From: Trifolium pratense
Lineage: Eukaryota > Streptophyta > Magnoliopsida > Fabales > Fabaceae
Assembly (NCBI RefSeq): GCF_020283565.1
Contig: NC_060060.1
Location: 49,030,015-49,094,014 of the forward strand
Direction of reading: 5' to 3'
DNA: 64,000 nucleotides
In this document: piece after piece, positions 34,901 through 42,025 of the stretch
How positions within the stretch are numbered: the stretch's first letter is position 1
Layout: each line of letters opens with the position of its first letter
Translations under genes and position numbers: made by a program
The notes under the pieces: model-generated
What the model was told of the DNA's origin: nothing
The model's input: only the letters and a program-made list of their open reading frames with translations
Database searches by the model: none

Positions 34901-37774
34901 GAGTATTGATTCTCTTTGAGGGCGCTGAGCACTGAATTCTTGATATCAAATGACACATGATTTCTCGGTTGGAAACCCAAATTGGCAAGCTCTCCATTGT
35001 TTCTTTGCTCATAGTCACCTAACATCCTCTCAGGCACAACTGGTGGAGGTGGTGGTGGATTCTCAGCCATGATGTTGGCTTCGTTGTCCGATGTGTTTGG
35101 ACTAGAAACCGCTTCTTCACTACTTTCTTGTGCAACACCTGCTAACCGGGCAACCTCTCGGGCTAACCGAACTGCTTTTCTGTTTGCTTTAGCTGTTTTC
35201 TCTATTTCAGGATCAAAGATTAGTTCTCTTGCTACTCTCCTACCTTGCATAAACAACCAGAAAATACCTTAAGAAGCAACTGCACTACACAAGAATGAAA
35301 ATGAAAATAAAATTCAGAACTTATATATATTTTTTTTATATATATTTATAATTAAAATAAACAAAAACTTAATCAATAAAACAATAAAATTTAAAAGTAT
35401 GACTCAATTGCCTTGTTGATTTAATCAACAATCCCCGGCAACGGCGCCAAAAACTTGATGGAAATTTTGCAAGTGTACAAATAGCCGTCAAGTAATAAAA
35501 TCAAAGTTCGTATCCACAGGGATTGTTTCAATCTCGACAAAACAATTAAATTAATTTAGGATTAATAATTAAAATGCAAGGGGGGAGTTTAACTTGGTTT
35601 GGATTTTTATCATAAACTTAGAAATAACTTGGGATTCAAATTGAATAAAAGAAAAGCGATTGATCCTTTTGGTTCATCTAATTACTATTTCTCTTGGTAA
35701 TTTCATGTATGATTACAAATTAATCAATTTAGTTTCATGATTAGATTAAATCTCAAGTGATTATGCCCAATGTCTTGGTAACATAATCCTCTCCCTTGAT
35801 CATCGATTCCTAATGTCTTAGGTAATCTATGATCAATTGAGGAATATAAACTTTAATCCGTTAATCTCAATTAACAATCCGAAATGTCTTAAGTGAAAGC
35901 TAATTGATCAATTATTCCTAGATCGATGAGTTATCCCTATTGTCATAGTAAAACAAATCATTGAAATCATCATATAAGTCGCGAATTCATACAAAGCATT
36001 AAGCACAAGGAATAATCAAAGAAACTAACTTCGTAACTCATTGATCATATCAAATGATAATCACATGGTTCAAGATAAATTGAAATTAGAATTCCCTAAG
36101 GACCAATCATGGAAATTTAGCTCGACATAATTGTGACAATAAGCAACATAGAGAATAAAATAAAACCAGATAACATATGATGCTCCTCCTGCTTGTTGCG
36201 CTATTGCCGTTCTCCAATTCTGTTGCGTGATGCCCTGCTCCTCCTGGGCGTGATTCTTCTTTCTTTTCCTCTGTACGTGATGTTTATCCCCCTCTTCTCA
36301 TTGTGGTGTTGCCTTTAATATATGTTCAACCAATGAAACCTAAACACCTCACTTTTTGGATCCGGGTCAACAATTCTTAAAGCCCATCATTCCTTTTAAT
36401 TTGTCCATGATATTAAAATAGTGTACTCCACTTTGGTCAAACACAATATGTCAATAGCTTCAACAAATAAAAACTACATAAAATACCATATTATTCGATA
36501 AAATGCTTAATTGACTCGGTAAATCAAAAATCACAATTTATTTAAAATGACTCTAAATTAAACACTAAATTAATAAAATGATATTAAAACTTCATTAAAA
36601 AGACTAAAAATAGAGACTGATATGAGGATTCATCACTTAACATGTGCCTTAAGGGCACAAGTTAACATTCTCCAAGATCATATATGTATGGACAACTTTG
36701 GTACTTTTAAAGATTTAAGTACTTTTACGAATTTTTTAAGATCTTATGATTAATTGTACAATACATGATCTTGACTTTGTCTTCTATCATGAACTCTTCT
36801 TATATCGAAGATTATATATCATTCTAAAATGATGACATTAATCCCTTCAGGTGATTGGATATATTGTCGGAGTAAAACTTCTTACAGATATCATCCCCGG
36901 AATAGGACATGGGCCGCGTTTGAATGTTGACATTTATCGAGGAGCATTGACCGAAGGATTGCTAACATTTACAATTGTAGTCATCACACTTGGGATTACT
37001 GCAACAAAAATTCGTAGAAGTTTTTTCATGAAAACATGGATTTCTAGCATCATGAAGCTAATACTTCATAAACTTGGTTCTAATTTGACCGGTGGTTGTA
37101 TGAACCCTGCATCGGTAAGTTTATGTTAGATTTAGATTCTCTACATTTGATGTTACTAAATTCATTTACATTCAAGCAAAAATTAACTAAGAAATATAAA
37201 GCATTGCATATGTAAGTGCACTTATGTTGTTGTAAATACAAAAATGAAATTATGACTTTAGGGAATCCAAATCTGTTTATGATATTAAATGCTTCGTTTC
37301 TCACAATATGTTTTAATGAAACAAGTTAATTCCCATATAAAATTGAAAGAAAAGAATTGGATGAAGATTTAACTCTTCAACCTCGAGGTACTCCGTTCGA
37401 GACCCGACACTCAGGACAAAAAAATTGAAATAAAAGAAAGGATAGTTTGGGGAATAAAATAATCTTGTGTATATATATAGTTAATTATAATTTCAATTGA
37501 GACCATGGAGTATTTGTTATCACAAATTTGGTTATGTGAACCATAAAATTATAGAAGAAAGGAATTTTTGTTATTAATTTTTCTAAGAAACTTTGATTCA
37601 AATTTTCAGGTAATGGGATGGGCTTTTGCTCGAGGGGATCACATATCAAAGGAGCACCTCCTTGTATATTGGCTTGCCCCTATAAAGGCAACTCTTTTGG
37701 CAGTTTGGATATTCAAATTTCTAGTACGACATGTGAGAAAAGATAAAATGAGCTCAAAAAACATGTTCATGTAA
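10655..37774 (+). CDS. SIP2-1: SIP2-type small basic intrinsic protein (aquaporin), three exons
   Basis: Channel protein of the MIP superfamily; SIP proteins sit in the endoplasmic reticulum membrane. Exons 10655-10942, 36851-37114 and 37610-37774 have GT-AG borders, all in phase 0, and give 96+88+54 = 238 residues, the usual SIP2 length. The first pore motif is the SIP2-type NPL (residues 69-71, in GGANNPLATL) and the second is the normal NPA (181-183, in GGCMNPAS). Other family-typical stretches are SRIPAQ, GPRLNVDIYRGALTEGLLTF and YWLAPIKATLLAVW; the C-terminus is basic. The start was chosen at MGRNK; an in-frame ATG-like start 18 bp upstream is non-ATG. The striking feature is intron 1 (25,908 bp), filled with nested transposable elements in antisense orientation. 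No frame break is seen, so the protein may still be made if this intron is spliced. Confidence 0.88.
11056..11785. mobile_element. MITE-like element with TAGGGRTGCTCA ends
   Basis: The left end TAGGGGTGCTCA and right end TGAGCATCCCTA are inverted copies with one mismatch. Subterminal sequence is rich in CGGTTTGG and ATTCGG motifs on both sides, as in a widespread plant repeat class with GGGGTGTTCACGG-like ends. About 730 bp, no coding capacity, and no clear target duplication. Confidence 0.5.
12337..12978. mobile_element. Foldback MITE with arms of about 200 bp
   Basis: Left arm 12337-12540 and right arm about 12780-12978 are inverted copies. Examples are TTAATTAAAAGATATGGTCC against GGACCATATCTTTTAATTAA, and CCATCATCATGATTACACG against CGTGTAATCATACGATGATGG. 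The outermost bases (GCTAACATGTGCCCTAAGGGCAC) resemble the termini of the palindrome-ended MITEs, so these may be one superfamily. AT-rich centre, no protein. Confidence 0.65.
12992..13128. mobile_element. Palindrome-ended MITE, copy 2, left part
   Basis: It starts with the palindrome GTTAACATGTGCCCTAAGGG, followed by sequence matching copy 1 (AGAAATTCAACATTTAATG, TTCTATTTTTGCTTCCTTAA). It is interrupted at 13128 by the outer Athila element; the remainder is at 36636-36666. Confidence 0.7.
13129..14304 (-). repeat. 3' LTR of the outer Athila element (type A)
   Basis: 1176 bp, TGATGA...TCATCA ends. It is identical, apart from about three substitutions, to the inverted copy at 14709-15884. Its U3/R part is rich in GCC-palindromes (GCCTGGGGC, GCCTGAGGC). 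A polypurine tract (AAGTTTGGGGTTG on the minus strand) abuts its inner edge, which identifies it as the 3' LTR. Confidence 0.85.
14305..14318 (-). other. Polypurine tract of the outer Athila element
   Basis: The minus strand reads CAAGTTTGGGGTTG directly before the LTR TG. This purine-rich stretch primes plus-strand synthesis. The same string precedes the inner element's 3' LTR at 18242-18254. Confidence 0.75.
14709..15884 (+). repeat. 5' LTR of the inner Athila derivative (type A)
   Basis: 1176 bp, the near-perfect inverted partner of 13129-14304 across a 404-bp spacer. A tRNA-Asp primer site lies six bases beyond its inner end. Confidence 0.85.
15891..15908 (+). other. Primer binding site, tRNA-Asp type
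   Basis: TGGCGCCGTTGCCGGGGA is complementary to the 3' end of plant tRNA-Asp, the primer typical of Athila elements. Confidence 0.85.
16073..16711 (+). CDS. Residual gag-derived ORF of the inner Athila derivative
   Basis: 212 codons, the only sizeable frame in the inner element. Most is a charged, Lys/Glu-rich protein with no recognised domain. Near the C-terminus, YAKFMEFLTNKRKKKDD matches the post-gag stretch of the outer polyprotein (YAKFMKELMTKKRK, just before the protease). No zinc knuckle, protease or polymerase motif is present. The sequence after the stop (TTAAGGCGTCAAGC, TTGGGAGGCAACCCA) corresponds to the outer element's sequence just after pol. The coding region is therefore a large internal deletion derivative that keeps both flanks. 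Whether the protein is made or useful cannot be said. Confidence 0.55.
   Translation: MKWIDNRLVDCKEINIICYQLCLLSYAQERLDAHISRLKARSDFCGANHHNDYCEEYCMKEKERELINIDYNFQLKKILDEFLRSNQGSFDGFEVECGNLVEKANECEKLVEMEMKHHAIGEEEKLKNKKNDMRRVNHVDLYVTFESQPMESKEKNLLQKKSHSSPRWESACSKSLVVGRWEHLLLYAKFMEFLTNKRKKKDDVFLLSFMPP
16712..18254 (+). other. 3' non-coding region and polypurine tract of the inner derivative
   Basis: AT-rich, with repeated AAGTTTGGGGT strings (at about 17408, 17445 and 18242). The last abuts the 3' LTR and is the polypurine tract. It matches the 3' UTR of the outer element (for example the AAGTCCTC and CCTTGAGGACAAG strings). Confidence 0.65.
18255..19434 (+). repeat. 3' LTR of the inner Athila derivative (type B)
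   Basis: 1180 bp, TGATGAATCC...TTTCTATCA. By eye it differs by one base from the inverted copy at 35456-36635. Its U3 half is unlike type A; its U5 half is clearly related to type A. Confidence 0.85.
19440..20416 (-). other. 3' UTR of the outer Athila element, main part
   Basis: Follows ORF2 on the minus strand. It is AT-rich with repeated AAGTTTGGGGT strings and has no frame of note. It continues at 14708-14319 on the far side of the inner insertion. Confidence 0.6.
20417..21889 (-). pseudogene. Athila ORF2 (plant-transposon-protein domain), one in-frame stop
   Basis: Third coding region of Athila elements, often called envelope-like though its role is unproven. The start at 21889 (MKNIFKKSSKD) is followed by a basic segment, a Pro/Ser-rich linker, then from about residue 70 a conserved region (RNRHWYEFNFCL, LALEFLSNAW, VRGVDVDYSPEAINRVF). 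I recognise it as the domain annotated as putative plant transposon protein. A TAG stop at about 21218-21220 splits the frame; the same frame continues to 20417, about 490 codons in all. The C-terminal half is acidic, then Met/Arg-rich, without recognised motifs. I see no signal peptide or clear membrane anchor. Read-through of the TAG is possible but unsupported, so I call it broken. Confidence 0.7.
22098..22868 (-). other. pol-ORF2 spacer of the outer Athila element
   Basis: Non-coding on current evidence. It contains the GCC-rich tandem repeats (22375-22715). Short minus-strand frames here are translations of those repeats (recurring LPFGAEK-like peptides), not proteins. Just after the pol stop lies TTGGGAGGCAACCCA-type sequence shared with the inner derivative. 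Confidence 0.55.
22375..22715. repeat. GCC-rich imperfect tandem repeats
   Basis: Units of about 70-85 bp, each with CCGCCCCAAACGGCAAAACA followed by GAGAGCACC, with variants at about 22411, 22482 and 22629. They alternate with GCCTAGGCG-like palindromes. The core (CGGCAAAACAGAGAGCA) also occurs once in each type A LTR (about 14083 and the inverted copy at 14920), linking this internal region to LTR type A. Confidence 0.7.
22869..27932 (-). CDS. Athila gag-pol polyprotein, main part
   Basis: One frame of about 1690 codons without a stop. Residues are counted from the left edge of the LARD insertion. In order: the rest of gag, zinc knuckle CDFCGQGHANGQC (172-184, CX2CX3HX4C), a Lys/Glu-rich linker (345-415), aspartic protease with CDLGAS (524-529), reverse transcriptase with FMDDFSVFG (971-979), RNase H (about 1115-1235) and integrase with an HHCC zinc site (about 1326-1369) and D, D, E at about 1398, 1457 and 1493 (IDFMGPF, SDGGKHF, GQVEVSN). 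These enzymes cut the polyprotein, copy the RNA and integrate the cDNA. The first codons of the frame lie within or next to the LARD end, so this is not the natural start: gag begins at 35256. All catalytic motifs are intact, consistent with recent activity before the LARD split gag. Confidence 0.9.
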   Translation of the reverse strand, partial: PNTITTWQELEMKFMDRYFPIHKYLERRADITSFEQGDSETLYDAWERFKLCLKKCPKHGLDSHTQMQHFTQGLRAQTRMFLDASAGGSLKNKNQTQARELVESMAQNEYRVENDRGAKKKACMLELDTQTALLAQSTLMNSQMAAVLKHLTSTPNSQMPVMAANEVKCDFCGQGHANGQCFPEGSEEAKYLANFKRNNPKYDPYSNTYNPGWRDHPNFGWGGNQNSNQSQQQSSSQNSQQRRPSQLEDTLTQFIKVTQGNFEAMKVSQDQMKANQDIANKNHEASIKNLETQVGQLSRQFAATQNNGFEGSTKDNPRNESCKAINLRNRVVPSPEIVTKKKSESSVEGVKEKNNVEGEVENENEGEVEKELEKMIEIEKEELVEDEKEKKIEKENDEKLVEKRGKGVEEKESSVHAKLPYPRKKKAKANDHQQFKKFMKMLHDLQINIPFAEVLEQMPVYAKFMKELMTKKRKPLDDDTVEMTEECSAIIQKKHPQKKKDPGSFTIPCSIGNISVGRALCDLGASINLMPLSMMKKIPGAVAKPTKMQLSLADRSIVHPYGVLHDVLVRVAEFVFPADFVILDMEDDADVEPLLLGRPFLATGRALIDVEMGELMLRTHGEQVMFNVFKAMKHHDDEPQCYKVDVIEEVVEDVLVEETPSLPLERVIVNSIDDLEEEWDKEIEICLRQLEACKEEEAQRDFENVYAVEEKASGKEDLKVTIPELKELPPHLKYVFLGEDASQPAIISSRLSSLEAEKLTRVLRENKEAMGWSISDLKGISPGFCMHKIKMEDEYKPVVQPQRRLNPTMKEVVKKEVLKLLEAGMIYPISDSAWVSPVHVVPKKGGMTVVRNEKNELIPTRTVTGWRMCIDYRRLNSATRKDHFPLPFMDQMLERLAGQAYYCFLDGYSGYNQIVVDPEDQEKTAFTCPFGVFAYRKMPFGLCNAPTTFQRCMLSIFADMMEDTIEVFMDDFSVFGKSFDKCLANLNAVLKRCISTNLVLNWEKCHFMVKEGIVLGHKISSKGIQVDQAKIEVIKELPPPVNVKGVRSFLGHAGFYRRFIKDFSKIAKPLSNLLVKENEFKFDDECLNAFVVIKEKLVTAPIIVAPNWDLPFELMCDASDYAVGAVLGQRHAKFFHAIYYASKVLNENQINYTTTEKELLAIVFALEKFRSYLIGSKVVVFSDHSALKYLLTKGDSKPRLLRWVLLLQEFDLEIKDKKGVENVVADHLSRLENPMVTTKEKCINEEFPDEKLLVVSKRPWFADMANFKAGNEIPEDYSYQQKKKFFRDANFYFWDDPYLFKVGQDGLIRRCVDEEEAQSIMWHCHSSPYGGHHSGPRTAAKVLQSGFFWPTLFADCVEFARRCDNCQRTGNVSKRDEMPLNQMLEVEPFDCWGIDFMGPFPSSRSNLHILVCVDYVTKWVEAIPCQANDSHTVVKFLKENIFTRFGVPRILISDGGKHFCNKYLENVLEKYNVKHKVATPYHPQTSGQVEVSNRQLKQILEKTVSTSRKDWSMKLNDTLWAYRTAFKTHLGFSPYQLVYGKSCHLPVELEHKAYWAVKFLNFDAGLAGEKRLLKLNELEEWRMQAYENAVIFKARTKKYHDKGLVRKEFKKGQQVLLFNSRLRLFPGKLMSRWSGPFVIKEVFPHGAVEIFTPGEEEKSFKVNGQRLKFYKGGDFNRHKVAVLFKDP
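27933..30239 (-). repeat. 3' LTR of the LARD
   Basis: 2307 bp, TGTAACCACC...ATGTTACA on plus. It contains a short tandem array of TAGATCATCGTCTCTA units (about 28687-28760). Confidence 0.88.
30240..32428 (-). other. Non-coding interior of the LARD
   Basis: 2.2 kb, A/T/C-rich on plus, bounded by the polypurine tract on the left and the primer site on the right. Frames such as 30745-31098 are low-complexity translations with no family features. Confidence 0.7.
32414..32426 (-). other. Primer binding site of the LARD, tRNA-iMet type
   Basis: The minus strand reads TTGGTATCAGAGC, complementary to the 3' end of initiator tRNA-Met, two bases from the 5' LTR. Confidence 0.85.
32429..34738 (-). repeat. 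5' LTR of the LARD
   Basis: 2310 bp. It matches 27933-30239 except for a 3-bp insertion (AAC at about 34142), so the insertion is recent. Confidence 0.88.
34739..35256 (-). CDS. Athila gag, N-terminal part (split by the LARD)
   Basis: Start of the outer element's polyprotein, about 170 codons from MFMQGRRVA. It shows a Lys/Arg/Ala-rich N-terminus, a Pro-rich patch (PPPPPP), then the beginning of the retrotransposon gag domain (HLEHFYEACD, RLRLFKYSLTRRAKDWLDT). The coding frame is interrupted at the TTAGG target site; the remainder is at 27932-22869 in the same frame. The polyprotein therefore cannot be made from the present copy without removing the insertion. Confidence 0.82.
35432..35449 (-). 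other. Primer binding site of the outer Athila element, tRNA-Asp type
   Basis: The minus strand reads TGGCGCCGTTGCCGGGGA, six bases inside the 5' LTR. Confidence 0.85.
35456..36635 (-). repeat. 5' LTR of the outer Athila element (type B)
   Basis: 1180 bp, TGATGGAAAT...GGATTCATCA on plus. It is the inverted, nearly identical partner of the LTR at 18255-19434 and unlike the outer element's own 3' LTR in its U3 half. Confidence 0.85.
36636..36666. mobile_element. Palindrome-ended MITE, copy 2, right end
   Basis: CTTAACATGTGCCTTAAGGG and what follows complete the MITE broken at 13128. This shows the Athila insertion happened inside it, with CTTAA duplicated. Confidence 0.7.
36851..37114 (+). 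CDS. SIP2-1: SIP2 exon 2
   Basis: 88 codons, acceptor CTTCAG before and donor GTAAGT after. It encodes VIGYIVGVKLL to the second pore motif MNPAS. Confidence 0.87.
37330..37430 (+). repeat. Possible SINE fragment in SIP2 intron 2
   Basis: CCGTTCGAGACCCGACAC resembles a Pol III B box (GGTTCGANNCC) of tRNA-derived SINEs. No clear A box, tail or duplication was found. Confidence 0.25.
37610..37774 (+). CDS. SIP2-1: SIP2 exon 3
   Basis: 54 codons plus stop, from VMGWAFARGDH to a short basic tail. Intron 2 (37115-37609) is 495 bp with GT-AG borders. Confidence 0.87.
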   Translation, partial: VMGWAFARGDHISKEHLLVYWLAPIKATLLAVWIFKFLVRHVRKDKMSSKNMFM

Positions 37775-39169
37775 AATTGGTTACGTTGATTTTTCACTTA
37801 ATTTGAAAGTAGTTCTTTTAGTAAAATTCACTGAAAAAGTAGGTTTTATGTTGGTGGTTTTTATATTTTTACGCCAAAAAAAAAAATCCGATCAAAAGTC
37901 ACTTTTGACTTCCCCTTTTAAATTCCTTCTTATGCATGTGACAATATTTTTCTTTCTCCTTATTGATGTTAATGTTCTTCATTGTTAGTTTCCTAGATCC
38001 AATTTTTTTTCATTGACTTTGATGAACGGATTTTTTATTTTGTTCTTCTCCTATGTTATTTCGATTATTTTTATTGTTTTGATTTATTTTGTTATGTTAT
38101 TTTTCAAGATAAGAGTTAATGACAATGAAAGAGAAAAAAAAAATTTAAAAAAAAAAAGGAAAACAAGAGAGAATGTTCAAATGACATTTGCTAATGCTAA
38201 AAACGGTAATGAGAGAAAGTTCTGTAGGATCATATTGTTAATGAAAAATAGAGAAATTGAGATGTTCTAATCAAATACACAATAATCAATATCAATTTTC
38301 ACAAAATCAATTCTAAGAATCAAAATCTTGCTTAGGATTGAAATCACAATTTCGAAATTGCTATTATGTTCAATGGAATCGATCTTATACTCTTTCGAAA
38401 TCAATTATTTTGTGAAAAAGATAGTTCAAAAATCAAGGTCATTCCAAATCTTTGAATTCAAAAAATTCAAACCTAAATTTACCCGAACATGTTTTGTTTT
38501 CAACTTTGACTTTTAAAATCAAAAAATAAAAATAAAAAAAAACTTAACCACCATAAATGGGCTCTTAAATGACATTAAACAATATTGCCTTGCAATTTAT
38601 GAACATTATTTCATATTTGTTGACGAACTTCATCCAAAATAACCCTACATGACTCGTCATTTTTATGTGTTCCTTCTAAATAGTTCTTAAAATGCAAACA
38701 TCGCCGGAATACTCAAGATGGCAATAGCTGTACTTAAGTTTTCTAGATTTATCATCGACAACAGTGCCATGCCACTCCTCTTTCTCCGAACGGTGTCATG
38801 CCATTCACAAATCCTTCCACTATGTAAAATTTGCATGTATTCAAGAATCAGTACAAGATTTTCGGGCTACAAACTATACAAGAATCTTAGTATAGTTCCT
38901 TTGTTATTCCTTCAATCCTTTCTCTTGAAGATTGTTTCACCTCCAAAGATCTTCCATCTTTCTTCCTTGTTGATTCCTTGAGACAATTCTCCCTAGAATT
39001 TCTTTCAACCCAAATTCATTGATCCTTCCAATTAATTCGATCTTGATCTCCTAGGAAACTTCTTCAACTTTGAATAAGAAGAATTTCTCTTTTTCTTGAT
39101 CCTTGAAGTATACCACACTCAAGATCGAAAAAATTTCAATGTGCTCAAAGAACCAATATTAGTTGCTAT

Positions 39170-39835
39170 ATGCAGTTTGCTATCTAGAAAGTGAACCCTT
39201 TTTTTCATGATTTTTTCATTCACGGGGAGCACAGACGTCGCGTTTGAATATAAAATATTGTCACTCGCGATGTAGAGTGCGAATAGTTCTGGCTTTCGCT
39301 ATTTAGAATGCGAACTCAACTTACACTTTTGCACTTTAACTAGTGTACCTTATAAAAATGTGGTCATTATCTTATATCATATTTTAATTTGCCACTAGAG
39401 CGGTTGTGACATTATCGAACAATCACACACACACACACACCGTAAATATAGCTATCCTGAATTGTTACTTTATTTGATATGACTAAGTTTACATTTATAC
39501 TTGCGTCAAAAAAAAAAAGTTTACATTTATACTTGCAATAGACATGTATCAAGGCTACAAGAGTTGATGAGTTTGACAGCAAATAGAAAATTAGGCGAAT
39601 GCATGGTTCACACTTTAACTTGCAAAATGTGTTTCTTTCAATGTTATTTTATGGGAGATGAGAGAAGGATGAAGAGGACAAATAAATTTGATTTTTATAA
39701 GGTTCGCATCCTAGAAAGCGAACTTGGTTTGCAATTTGCTATCTAGAAAGCGAACTCAACTGCAGTTTGCTATCTAGAAAGCAAGTCCCCCAATTTTTGC
39801 TATTTACACACTCGCTTTCTAAGTAGCAAGAGGGA
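39170..39835. repeat. Dispersed degenerate motif CTATCTAGAAAGCGAAC
   Basis: Variants at about 39179, 39300, 39707, 39740 and 39769, with a reverse-oriented CGCTTTCTAAGTAGCAAG at about 39813. Spacing is irregular. Origin not recognised. Confidence 0.5.
39424..39440. repeat. CA microsatellite
   Basis: About eight consecutive CA units. Confidence 0.8.
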
Positions 39836-40806
39836 TAGCATCGGAATATCAGGGGGTGCGCATGTATGTCGGGAGGTGCGAAAAGTAAAACTCTTGTGTA
39901 AATCATAAGCCGTCTCCAACTTTTGTATATATAAGTATAATTATTAAAATATATCATTGATAAACAAAAACAACTTACAATTGCTTTAAGACAATGAAAA
40001 AAAATGTACAAATGATGTTAAGTAGGGATGACAATGGGGAGTAGATTGAGAGGATGATACTTTTTTACTCTCTTCTCCACCATTTAAAATATTCTCCATC
40101 CTCATTCTCTACTTCAGGAAGTATTTTTTATCCTTCCACATGCATACTCATTCCCACAGTTCTCGTGAGGATCCATCAAAGTTTAAAAAAATTATATGAA
40201 ATTCTATTGTTTTCGATAAAAACTTGTTTTAAAAAATATTAAGGCTTAATCATAAAACAAATAAAAAATTAAACATTAGTGTGAGTTGTTACATGTTGAG
40301 TTGAAGAGATCTATTTTGGCCATTGAAATTACTTTTGTTAAGGGTTGACTTTATCTATTGCTAGAAACTAATTCTCAACTTGTTACCATGATTTTAAAGC
40401 AACCTCAAACTATTCCTTGTATTGAGGAATTATTATTTGCATCTTCTTTTTAGTGACTTTTAAAGTCACTCATATTTTTAAGAAGATAATTGTTGTACTG
40501 ATAAATTGGCCAACATTGGTTTATCAACTACTAACTTCACTAGGTGTGAATAGCTTGTCTAACTCTATTTGGATTTCAATCACAATAGATTAAGTTTACC
40601 TCTAAATAGGTTTTGTTGATTTGATTTTTAAGTTTGCATCCAAATATGTCTTGTGTGTGCCTCTTTTTTCCTTAACGAAAGTTTTATCCCAATTAATTTT
40701 TTTGGGTAAGATTTTTAATGAAGCTGAATGATTTTCACACCATGGATATTTTAGTCTAGTCTCACTTAAAATTAATATGTATTCTTGTTATTTTATTTTT
40801 ATTTAA

Positions 40807-41234
40807 GGGTCAGGATCAAATGACATCAAAATATCAAACTTAAAAATATGATAATCTGATAATTTTTTACCGGATAATCGTCTTACAAAATTGACATTGG
40901 ATTGAACTATATTATAACATAGATCATGTTGTCAAAAAAAAAAAAATAGATCATGTCTATAAAATATTACATTAATCGAAAATCATTTGATATGTCAATG
41001 AGATACATCAAAATTAACTCATTTTTTTAATATGCATAAGACGTTAATTTTAATGTATGTCATTAACGTATCAAATTATTTTTGATTAATGTTAATTTTA
41101 ATGTATGTCATTGACGTATCAAATTATAGTATCTTTTAATCTAACTGGCGATTTTGTAATACAATTATCTGGTAAAAAATTATTAGAGGTGTCATATAAA
41201 AAGTTTGAGACATTTGTGTCATTTGATCCGACTC
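40807..41234. mobile_element. MULE-type MITE
   Basis: 428 bp with a perfect 9-bp target duplication TTTATTTAA (40798-40806 and 41235-41243). The inverted ends are GGGTCAGGATCAAATGACA and the complement of TGTCATTTGATCCGACTC, and the arms continue inward (AATTTTTTACCGGATAAT against ATTATCTGGTAAAAAATT). A 9-bp duplication with long arms points to Mutator-like elements. Confidence 0.8.
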
Positions 41235-41243
41235 TTTATTTAA

Positions 41244-41920
41244 TATATTTTATCAGAGTATTTTTTAAATGCGTTCTTTAGAGTGCAAACACTTAGTTGT
41301 CACCGTTATCATTTTACTTTTATAAAATAATAAAAAGTCAAAGTTCAATGGTTGAAAATTTTTCATAACTTACAAGAATGGAGCTTATTTTTCATATTAA
41401 AGACCGAGGATCAAAATCCTGAATCAACAAAACGATAAGGCAAAAAAAAATTAAAAATATATTAAATGTTAACCGACTTAAATGATTTTAACAGTTGTAA
41501 AAATTTTTTTTTTTTTTTTTGTCTCGATTTAAACACGGCACGCCAGCTATATTTGACTAAATAAACAATTCTTCAAGTCAAAAATAAATAAATAAATTCT
41601 TGAAAGAATGATGGTTCCATATACTCCAGTTTTCGCGTATTCACATTTTCAACACGTTGGTGATCGTTTGATAAGATTAAACGGTTCAGATCAAATTTTA
41701 GATTTTAATTTATAAAAAATTTATTTTTATTTCAACCGTTTGATAAACATCGAATGATGATTGATGTTTCGCATACGTGAATGCAAGAACAAATTTACAT
41801 ATTGGATCCAATTTCTTCTTTATAGCCCTCTCTTAGTAAACGTATATATTTTATTTTAAAAAATGAAGAACATTGGATTATTTTAAGTAGCTTTTCACAT
41901 GATCACATAGATATGATTTA
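41244..41920. other. Upstream region of the SABATH gene
   Basis: AT-rich. A small inverted structure (AAACGGTTCAGATC near 41686, AACCGTTTGATAAAC near 41740) is visible but not assigned. Confidence 0.35.
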
Positions 41921-41921
41921 T

Positions 41922-41931
41922 CCAAATATAT
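41922..41931 (+). promoter_or_regulatory. Candidate TATA box of the SABATH gene
   Basis: ATATATAATG-like string about 100 bp before the start codon. Context is AT-rich, so tentative. Confidence 0.3.
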
Positions 41932-42025
41932 AATGTGAGTGCCATGGACTTTTACTAATTAAACACATAAGCTTAAAAGGAAAAGTGACCTCAAAGAAAA
42001 GAAAGATACATAACAAAAAACAAGA

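Larger units (their letters stand above)
13129..36635 (-). mobile_element. Outer Athila-type Ty3/gypsy retrotransposon, with two nested insertions
   Basis: Complete element on the minus strand, flanked by CTTAA at 13124-13128 and 36636-36640, inside MITE copy 2 whose two halves join cleanly. Order 5' to 3': LTR (35456-36635), tRNA-Asp primer site (35432-35449), gag-pol (35256 to 22869, split by a LARD), repeat-rich spacer, ORF2 (21889-20417), 3' UTR (20416-19440, continuing 14708-14319 beyond the inner element), polypurine tract (14305-14318), LTR (13129-14304). It spans 23.5 kb, of which about 11.5 kb is insertions. tRNA-Asp priming, a fused gag-pol and an extra 3' ORF are Athila features. 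The two LTRs are of different types (B at 5', A at 3'), which one retrotransposition event cannot produce. Confidence 0.88.
10943..36850 (+). other. Giant TE-filled intron 1 of the SIP2 gene
   Basis: 25,908 bp between a GT donor at 10943 and an AG acceptor ending at 36850. In order it holds a 730-bp MITE, a foldback MITE, a palindrome-ended MITE split by the outer Athila element, the inner Athila derivative and the LARD. Removing the Athila insertion would leave an intron of about 2.4 kb. Confidence 0.8.
37775..40797. other. Intergenic, no gene seen
   Basis: Aquaporin 3' flank and AT-rich spacer. Several short frames lack family features. It contains the GAAAGCGAA motif cluster (39170-39835) and a CA microsatellite. 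Confidence 0.4.
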
